Origin: Massilia sp. Leaf139
GTDB taxonomy: Bacteria > Pseudomonadota > Gammaproteobacteria > Burkholderiales > Burkholderiaceae_D
Length of the DNA: 64,000 nt
Direction of reading: 5' to 3'
NCBI RefSeq assembly: GCF_001424165.1
Contig: NZ_LMOJ01000001.1
Coordinates: forward strand, 337,194-401,193
The position numbers were made by a program, and so were the translations under genes. Numbering within the stretch: the first letter of the stretch is position 1; every line of letters begins with the position of its first letter. A model generated the notes under the pieces. That model saw nothing but the letters and a program-made list of their open reading frames with translations. It searched no databases and was not told the origin of the DNA. Shown one piece after another: positions 57,945-64,000 of this stretch.

Positions 57945-59029
57945 TGGCAACGCCCGGTTTTATCGATAATTTTTACGAGTTCGGCGCGTCCAGCCCGATC
58001 GCTCCGGTCTGGCCGGTGATCTGGACCGTGATCAAGATCCTCTGCGTGCTGCTGCCGCTGATGGGCCTGGTCGCCTACGCCACCCTGTGGGAACGTAAGC
58101 TGATCGGCTGGATCCAGATCCGCGTGGGCCCGAACCGCGTGGGCCCGATGGGCCTGCTGCAGCCGATCGCCGACGCAGTGAAACTGCTGCTGAAAGAGAT
58201 CGTGATCCCGGCGAAAGCCACCACCAAGCTCTTCGTGCTGGGCCCGATCATGACGATCATGCCGGCGCTGGCCGCCTGGTCGGTCGTGCCTTTCGGCCCG
58301 GACGCGGCGCTGGCCAACGTCAACGCCGGCCTGCTGCTCCTGCTGGCGATCACCTCGATCGAAGTCTACGGCATCATCATCGCCGGCTGGTCGTCGAACT
58401 CGAAGTACTCGTTCATGGGCGCCATGCGCGCCTCGGCCCAGATGATTTCCTACGAAATTCCGATGGGCTTCGTGATGGTCGTGGTGCTGATGGTCTCGGG
58501 CAGCCTGAACTTCTCGGACATCGTCGCCGGCCAGGCCGTCGGCATGGCAGCGTCGAACGGCCTGAACTTCCTGTCGTGGAACTGGCTGCCGCTGCTGCCG
58601 CTGTTCGTCATCTATTTCGTCTCGGGCCTGGCCGAATGTAACCGCCACCCCTTCGACGTGGTGGAAGGCGAGTCGGAGATCGTCGCCGGCCACATGGTCG
58701 AGTACTCGGGCATGTCCTACGCGATGTTCATGCTGGCCGAATACGCCAACATGATCCTGATCGCGACCCTGGCGTCGATCATGTTCCTGGGCGGCTGGCA
58801 CGCACCGTTCTCGTTCCTCGAATTCGGCGGCGCATTCGGCGGTTTCTTCTGGCTGTTCGCGAAGATGTTCCTGCTGGTCTCGCTGATGATTTGGGTGCGC
58901 GGTACCTTCCCGCGTTACCGCTATGACCAGATCATGCGCCTGGGCTGGAAAGTGTTCATTCCGATCACGCTGATCTGGCTGGTGCTGGTGGCCGGCGTCA
59001 TGCAGACGTCCTGGAATATCTGGAAGTAA
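57944..59029 (+). CDS. nuoH: NADH-quinone oxidoreductase subunit H
   Basis: The 361-residue membrane subunit with eight to nine helices has [20 protein letters not shown] at the membrane interface and the acidic loop [17 protein letters not shown] lining the quinone entry. It links the peripheral and membrane arms. Confidence 0.97.
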   Translation: MATPGFIDNFYEFGASSPIAPVWPVIWTVIKILCVLLPLMGLVAYATLWERKLIGWIQIRVGPNRVGPMGLLQPIADAVKLLLKEIVIPAKATTKLFVLGPIMTIMPALAAWSVVPFGPDAALANVNAGLLLLLAITSIEVYGIIIAGWSSNSKYSFMGAMRASAQMISYEIPMGFVMVVVLMVSGSLNFSDIVAGQAVGMAASNGLNFLSWNWLPLLPLFVIYFVSGLAECNRHPFDVVEGESEIVAGHMVEYSGMSYAMFMLAEYANMILIATLASIMFLGGWHAPFSFLEFGGAFGGFFWLFAKMFLLVSLMIWVRGTFPRYRYDQIMRLGWKVFIPITLIWLVLVAGVMQTSWNIWK

Positions 59030-59043
59030 GGAAGCACATTCAA

Positions 59044-59532
59044 ATGAACCGAATTAAAGATATCCTCGGCAGCCTGATGCTGTCCGAACTGTTCAAGGGT
59101 CTGGCCCTGACGGGCCGGTACGCCTTGTCGCGCAAGATCACCGTGCAGTACCCGGAAGAGAAGACGCCGATGTCGAACCGCTTCCGCGGCCTGCACGCGC
59201 TGCGCCGCTACCCGAACGGGGAAGAGCGCTGCATCGCCTGCAAACTGTGCGAAGCGGTATGCCCGGCCATGGCCATCACGATCGAATCGGCGCAGCGCGA
59301 GGACGGCACCCGCCGCACCACGCGCTACGACATCGACCTGACCAAGTGCATCTTCTGCGGCTTCTGCGAAGAGTCCTGCCCGGTCGACTCGATCGTCGAG
59401 ACCCACGTGCTGGAATACCACGGCGAAAAGCGCGGCGATCTCTATTACACCAAAGAGATGCTGCTGGCCGTGGGCGACCGTTACGAAGCCGACATCGCGG
59501 CTGCGCGTGCCGCTGACGCGAAGTACCGTTAA
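59044..59532 (+). CDS. nuoI: NADH-quinone oxidoreductase subunit I
   Basis: The 162-residue subunit has two [4Fe-4S] motifs, [12 protein letters not shown] and [12 protein letters not shown] (clusters N6a and N6b), after a short amphipathic N-terminus. Nothing unusual. Confidence 0.97.
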   Translation: MNRIKDILGSLMLSELFKGLALTGRYALSRKITVQYPEEKTPMSNRFRGLHALRRYPNGEERCIACKLCEAVCPAMAITIESAQREDGTRRTTRYDIDLTKCIFCGFCEESCPVDSIVETHVLEYHGEKRGDLYYTKEMLLAVGDRYEADIAAARAADAKYR

Positions 59533-59555
59533 CAAGAAAAAGGTCTCGTACAGTC

Positions 59556-60227
59556 ATGCAATTTACAACTGGATTGTTCTACGTCTTCGCGGCCATCATG
59601 GTGCTGTCCGCGCTGCGCGTCATCACTGCGAAGAACCCGGTGCACGCCGCGCTGTTCCTCGTGCTCGCCTTCTTCAACGCCGCCGGCATCTGGCTGCTGC
59701 TGAAGGCCGAGTTCCTCGCCATCGTGCTGGTGCTGGTGTATGTCGGCGCCGTCATGGTGCTGTTCCTGTTCGTCGTCATGATGCTCGACATTAACGTCGA
59801 CCGCATGCGCGAAGGCTTCCTCGGCTACGTGCCGATGGCGTCCATAATCGGCGCCGTCGTCGTGATCGAAATGGCGCTGGTGCTGTGGAACGGCTACAGC
59901 AACTTCGCCCAGACGCCGGAAGCGGCCGCGCTGAACATCGGCGGCACCAAGGAGCTGGGCCGCCTGATCTACACCAAGTTCATCTACGGCTTCGAAATCG
60001 CCGCCGTGATCCTGCTGGTGGCGATCATCGCCGCCGTGGCCCTGACCCTGCGCAAGCGCAAGGACAGCAAGGCCATCGACCCGGGCGCCGCCGTGCGCGT
60101 CCAGCGTAACGACCGCCTGCGCATCGTCAAGATGGACGCGGTCAACCAGCGCGCCATCGACGAGGCCAACGTGGCCGCCGCGGCCGCTGCAAGCGCAGCC
60201 GCGCAGAACAAGGAGCAGAACTCGTGA
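59556..60227 (+). CDS. nuoJ: NADH-quinone oxidoreductase subunit J
   Basis: The 223-residue subunit has five membrane helices (ending near 170), including [21 protein letters not shown] with the pi-bulge helix, and an Ala-rich cytoplasmic tail (about 190-223). Its stop overlaps the GTG start of nuoK. Confidence 0.95.
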   Translation: MQFTTGLFYVFAAIMVLSALRVITAKNPVHAALFLVLAFFNAAGIWLLLKAEFLAIVLVLVYVGAVMVLFLFVVMMLDINVDRMREGFLGYVPMASIIGAVVVIEMALVLWNGYSNFAQTPEAAALNIGGTKELGRLIYTKFIYGFEIAAVILLVAIIAAVALTLRKRKDSKAIDPGAAVRVQRNDRLRIVKMDAVNQRAIDEANVAAAAAASAAAQNKEQNS

Positions 60228-60532
60228 CTTTATCGCTCGCACACTACCTGGTCCTGGGCGCGATCCTGTTCGCGATCTCGATCGTCGGCATCTTCCTGAA
60301 CCGGAAGAACATCATCATCCTGCTGATGGCCATCGAACTGATGTTGCTCGCCGTGAACCTGAACTTCATCGCCTTCTCGCACTACCTCGGTGATGCGGCA
60401 GGGCAGATCTTCGTGTTCTTCATCCTGACCGTGGCCGCCGCCGAATCGGCGATCGGCCTGGCCATCCTGGTGGTCCTGTTCCGTAACCTGGACACGATCA
60501 ACGTGGAAGACCTCGACAGCCTCAAGGGCTGA
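60224..60532 (+). CDS. nuoK: NADH-quinone oxidoreductase subunit K
   Basis: The 102-residue subunit has three helices with the conserved glutamates in [20 protein letters not shown] and [17 protein letters not shown] of the proton path. The start is GTG, overlapping nuoJ in GTGA. Confidence 0.96.
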   Translation: MTLSLAHYLVLGAILFAISIVGIFLNRKNIIILLMAIELMLLAVNLNFIAFSHYLGDAAGQIFVFFILTVAAAESAIGLAILVVLFRNLDTINVEDLDSLKG

Positions 60533-60573
60533 TCCGGTTCGGCTCGATAAACAATAACGAAATAAGGTTCAAC

Positions 60574-62688
60574 ATGGCGGAGCAGCTTTCTTCCTCACTC
60601 CTACTCGCGGTGCCCCTGGCGCCGCTGGCGGGCTCGGCAATTGCCGGCCTGCTCGGTACCAAGTTTTTGGGTAACGTGGTCGGCCGCAAGGTCTCCCACA
60701 CGGCCACCATCCTCGGCGTCCTGATCGCCCTGATCATCTCGGTGCAGACCCTGATGGCGGTGCTCGATGGCGCATCCTTCAACCAGGACATCTACACCTG
60801 GATGCAGGTCGGTACCGTGAAACTGGCGGTCGGCTTCCAGATCGACACGCTGTCGGCAATGATGATGTGCGTGGTGACCTCGGTCTCGCTGATGGTGCAC
60901 ATCTACACGATCGGCTACATGGCCGAGGACGAAGGCTACAACCGCTTCTTCTCGTACATCTCGCTGTTCACCTTCTCGATGCTGATGCTGGTCATGTCGA
61001 ACAACTTCCTGCAGCTGTTCTTCGGCTGGGAAGCGGTGGGCCTGGTGTCGTATCTGCTGATCGGCTTCTGGTACACCCGTCCGACCGCGATCTTCGCCAA
61101 CATGAAGGCCTTCCTGGTCAACCGCGTCGGTGACTTCGGCTTCATCCTCGGCATCGGCCTGCTGCTGGCCGCGACCGGCACCATGCACTACGGCGAGACC
61201 TTCGCCCAGGCCGACAAGCTGGCCGGCATGACCGTGCCCGGCCTGTCCTGGCCGCTGCTGACCGCCGCCTGCATCTGCCTGTTCATCGGTGCGATGGGCA
61301 AGTCGGCGCAGTTCCCGCTGCACGTCTGGCTGCCCGACTCGATGGAAGGCCCGACCCCGATCTCGGCACTGATCCACGCCGCGACGATGGTTACCGCCGG
61401 CATCTTCATGGTGTCGCGCATGTCGCCGCTGTTCGAACTGTCGGACGGCGCGCTGTCCTTCATTATCGTCATCGGTTCGATCACCGCGCTGTTCATGGGC
61501 TTCCTGGGCATCATCCAGAACGACATCAAGCGCGTCGTCGCTTACTCGACCCTGTCGCAGCTGGGCTACATGACCGTCGCCCTGGGTGCATCGGCCTACT
61601 CGGTGGCCGTGTTCCACCTGATGACCCACGCGTTCTTCAAGGCGCTGCTGTTCCTGGGCGCCGGTTCGGTCATCATCGGCATGCACCACGACCAGGACAT
61701 GCGCAACATGGGCGGCCTGCGCAAGTACATGCCGATCACCTGGATTACCTCGCTGCTGGGCTCGCTGGCCCTGATCGGTACCCCGTTCTTCTCGGGCTTC
61801 TACTCGAAGGATTCGATCATCGAAGCGGTGCACGCGTCGAACATCCCGGGCGCCGGCTTTGCCAACTTCGCCGTCCTGGCAGGCGTCTTCGTGACGGCCT
61901 TCTACTCGTTCCGCATGTACTTCCTGGTGTTCCACGGGGAAGAGCGCTTCGGTAAAGCCCACGCGCATGACAGCCACGCCCACGACGACCACAAGCAGGC
62001 CGTCGCCCATGGTCACGAGCATGACGATCCGCTGGCGACGCACGAGTCCGACGCCCACCACGAGGAAGATTCGCACGGCGACCATCACCACGGCCTGGCC
62101 CCTGGCCAGAAGCCGCACGAGTCGCCATGGGTGGTGACCCTGCCGCTGATCCTGCTGGCGATCCCGTCGGTCATCATCGGCTACCTGGCGATCGGCCCGA
62201 TGCTGCACGGCGACTTCTTCAAGGACGTGATCTTCGTTGGCGAGAACCACACCGCGATGCGCACCTTGAGCGAAGAGTTCCACGGCGCCGCCGCGATGGC
62301 GATCCATGGCCTGCAGACCGCACCGTTCTGGCTGGCGCTGGCAGGCGTGGCATTTGCCTACTACTGCTACATGGTCAACCCGCGCGTTCCTGCCTGGTTC
62401 TATGCCAAGTTCAAGTTCCTGCACACCCTGCTGGACAACAAGTACTACATGGACAAGTTCAACCAGGCCGTGTTCGCCGGCGGCGCCCGCGCTGTCGGTA
62501 CCGGCCTGTGGAAGGGCGGCGACCGCGCGCTGATCGACGGCCTGCTGGTCAACGGCAGCGCCAAGATGATCGGCTGGTTCTCGACGATCACCCGTACCTT
62601 CCAGACCGGCTACATCTATCACTACGCGTTCGTGATGATCGTCGGAATCATGGCGACCCTGCTGTACTTCTTCCCGTTCTGGCGCTAA
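60574..62688 (+). CDS. nuoL: NADH-quinone oxidoreductase subunit L
   Basis: The 704-residue antiporter-like subunit has the key residues Glu in FFGWEAVGLVSYLLIGF and Lys/His in GKSAQFPLHVWLPDSMEGPTPISALIHAATMV, and a long C-terminal lateral helix. An unusual insert at about 462-510 carries 15 histidines in under 50 residues with many Asp/Glu. Complex I proton pumping subunit at the distal end of the membrane arm. Confidence 0.96.
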   Translation: MAEQLSSSLLLAVPLAPLAGSAIAGLLGTKFLGNVVGRKVSHTATILGVLIALIISVQTLMAVLDGASFNQDIYTWMQVGTVKLAVGFQIDTLSAMMMCVVTSVSLMVHIYTIGYMAEDEGYNRFFSYISLFTFSMLMLVMSNNFLQLFFGWEAVGLVSYLLIGFWYTRPTAIFANMKAFLVNRVGDFGFILGIGLLLAATGTMHYGETFAQADKLAGMTVPGLSWPLLTAACICLFIGAMGKSAQFPLHVWLPDSMEGPTPISALIHAATMVTAGIFMVSRMSPLFELSDGALSFIIVIGSITALFMGFLGIIQNDIKRVVAYSTLSQLGYMTVALGASAYSVAVFHLMTHAFFKALLFLGAGSVIIGMHHDQDMRNMGGLRKYMPITWITSLLGSLALIGTPFFSGFYSKDSIIEAVHASNIPGAGFANFAVLAGVFVTAFYSFRMYFLVFHGEERFGKAHAHDSHAHDDHKQAVAHGHEHDDPLATHESDAHHEEDSHGDHHHGLAPGQKPHESPWVVTLPLILLAIPSVIIGYLAIGPMLHGDFFKDVIFVGENHTAMRTLSEEFHGAAAMAIHGLQTAPFWLALAGVAFAYYCYMVNPRVPAWFYAKFKFLHTLLDNKYYMDKFNQAVFAGGARAVGTGLWKGGDRALIDGLLVNGSAKMIGWFSTITRTFQTGYIYHYAFVMIVGIMATLLYFFPFWR

Positions 62689-62710
62689 TCACAGGCATAG
62701 AAAAAGACAA

Positions 62711-64000
62711 ATGATGCAATCAACGATCTCAACAACTTCGTCTTACCTCAGCCTGGCGATCTGGCTGCCGATCCTGTTCGGCGTGCTCGTGCTGGCCGTC
62801 GGCCGCGACAAGAACGCCGGTTTCGTGCGTTTGCTGTCGCTGGCCGGCGCGGTCGTCAGCTTCCTCGTGACGATCCCGCTGATCACCGGCTTCGACAACG
62901 CCGCCCACGGCATGCAGTTCTATGAAGTGGCGCCGTGGATCGAGCGCTTCAACATCTTCTACCGCCTCGGCGTGGACGGCCTGTCGCTCTGGTTCATCCC
63001 GCTGACCGCCTTCATCACCATCATCGTGGTGGTGGCGGCCTGGGAAGTGATCGAGGAGCGCGTGGCCCAGTACATGGGTTCCTTCCTGCTGCTGTCGGGC
63101 CTGATGATCGGCGTGTTCGCGGCGCTGGACGGCGTGCTGTTCTACTTCTTCTTCGAAGCGACCCTGATCCCGATGTTCATCATCATCGGCGTCTTCGGCG
63201 GCCCTAACCGCGTGTACGCGGCATTCAAGTTCTTCCTGTACACGTTCTTTGGCTCGCTGCTGACCCTGATCGCGATCATCTACCTGTACAACGTCTCGGG
63301 CACCTTCGACATCCAGAAGTGGCATACCCAGGCGCTGGGCATGAAGGAACAGATCCTGATCTTCCTCGCCTTCTTCATGGCCTTCGCCGTGAAGGTGCCG
63401 ATGTGGCCGGTGCACACCTGGCTGCCGGACGCCCACGTCGAAGCGCCGACTGGCGGTTCCGTCGTGCTGGCCGCGATCATGCTGAAGCTGGGCGCATATG
63501 GTTTCCTCCGATTTTCGCTGCCGATCACCCCGGACGCCTCGCACTACCTGGCGCCGATGGTCATCGTCCTGTCGCTGATCGCCGTCATCTACATCGGCCT
63601 CGTGGCCCTGGTGCAGAAGGACATGAAGAAACTGGTCGCCTACTCGTCGATCGCCCACATGGGTTTCGTCACCCTCGGCTTCTTCATCTTCAACGACATG
63701 GGCGTGCAGGGCGGCATCATGCAGTCGATCTCGCACGGCTTCGTGTCGGGCGCGATGTTCCTCTGCATCGGCGTGCTGTACGACCGCGTGCACTCGCGTG
63801 AAATCGCCGACTACGGCGGGGTCGTCAACACGATGCCGAAGTTCGCGGCCTTCGCCGTGCTGTTCTCGATGGCCAATGCCGGCCTGCCTGCCACCTCGGG
63901 CTTCATCGGCGAATTCATGGTCATCCTGGGCGCCGTGCAGTTCAACTTCTGGACGGGCCTGCTGGCCGCGACCGCGCTGATCCTGGGCGCCGCCTATTCG
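62711..64000 (+). CDS. nuoM: NADH-quinone oxidoreductase subunit M, 5' part
   Basis: The first 430 codons are present; the gene runs off the right edge. It has antiporter-family motifs: the helix-5 Glu in FFFEATLIPMFIIIGVFGG, and KVPMWPVHTWLPDAHVEAP. Two adjacent ATG codons (62711 and 62714) are possible starts; no strong Shine-Dalgarno is seen. nuoN would be expected next. Confidence 0.95.
   Translation, partial: MMQSTISTTSSYLSLAIWLPILFGVLVLAVGRDKNAGFVRLLSLAGAVVSFLVTIPLITGFDNAAHGMQFYEVAPWIERFNIFYRLGVDGLSLWFIPLTAFITIIVVVAAWEVIEERVAQYMGSFLLLSGLMIGVFAALDGVLFYFFFEATLIPMFIIIGVFGGPNRVYAAFKFFLYTFFGSLLTLIAIIYLYNVSGTFDIQKWHTQALGMKEQILIFLAFFMAFAVKVPMWPVHTWLPDAHVEAPTGGSVVLAAIMLKLGAYGFLRFSLPITPDASHYLAPMVIVLSLIAVIYIGLVALVQKDMKKLVAYSSIAHMGFVTLGFFIFNDMGVQGGIMQSISHGFVSGAMFLCIGVLYDRVHSREIADYGGVVNTMPKFAAFAVLFSMANAGLPATSGFIGEFMVILGAVQFNFWTGLLAATALILGAAYS

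Overview
The window reads as about 64 kb of chromosome from a high-GC betaproteobacterium of the Burkholderiales, most likely Oxalobacteraceae close to Massilia or Duganella. This placement is inferred from gene content and order (iscR-S-U-A-hscB-hscA-fdx-iscX; ilvI-ilvH-ilvC, pssA and leuA; rpsO-pnp; qor-tpiA-secG-tRNA-Leu-nuoA onward), strong G/C third-position bias, and dispersed GTAG-headed hairpin repeats. No database search was possible. Both edge genes are cut: an FAH-family hydrolase at the left and nuoM at the right.

Layout. 1-2.4 kb: FAH-family hydrolase and maleylacetoacetate isomerase (aromatic ring-cleavage end steps), a CBS-pair protein and a UDG-fold protein without the catalytic Asp. 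2.5-11 kb: the Fe-S cluster (isc) operon behind a near-consensus IscR site, running into a methyltransferase, threonine aldolase and an RsuA-type pseudouridine synthase. 11-13.4 kb (minus strand): an ECF sigma factor translationally coupled to DUF3619, DUF3106 and RDD membrane proteins. 13.6-17.2 kb: a TauD-type dioxygenase with a three-gene ABC importer. 17.4-24.7 kb: branched-chain amino acid synthesis (ilvI, ilvH, ilvC, leuA), with a SIMPL-domain protein and phosphatidylserine synthase between. 24.7-27.6 kb: small accessory genes, including a decayed secreted-protein tail. 27.7-30.4 kb: rpsO-pnp.

30.4-47.9 kb is accessory. It holds a 43-residue membrane protein on the minus strand, an RsbR-RsbS-RsbT stressosome module wired into a HATPase-PP2C fusion and two histidine kinases with no sigma-B in sight, a hydrolase-like protein followed by 142-bp tandem repeats, three M16 peptidase genes, a DUF2807 protein, a Sel1 protein and a GDSL hydrolase. 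48-64 kb returns to core genes: qor, tpiA, secG, tRNA-Leu(GAG) and the respiratory complex I operon nuoA to nuoM.

The most unusual signals lie outside the genes. First, about 19 hairpins share a GTAG-GG head, but their stems differ in sequence with compensating changes on both arms; most sit within a few tens of bases of a stop codon. Second, two 101-bp elements 42 kb apart share a conserved core, while their arms have diverged yet remain self-complementary. Third, 142-bp tandem repeats have duplicated one of the hairpins together with part of a terminator. Among genes, the most interesting assembly is the stressosome/two-component module, with three successive RsbT-like ATPase domains, one of which has lost its N-box asparagine.
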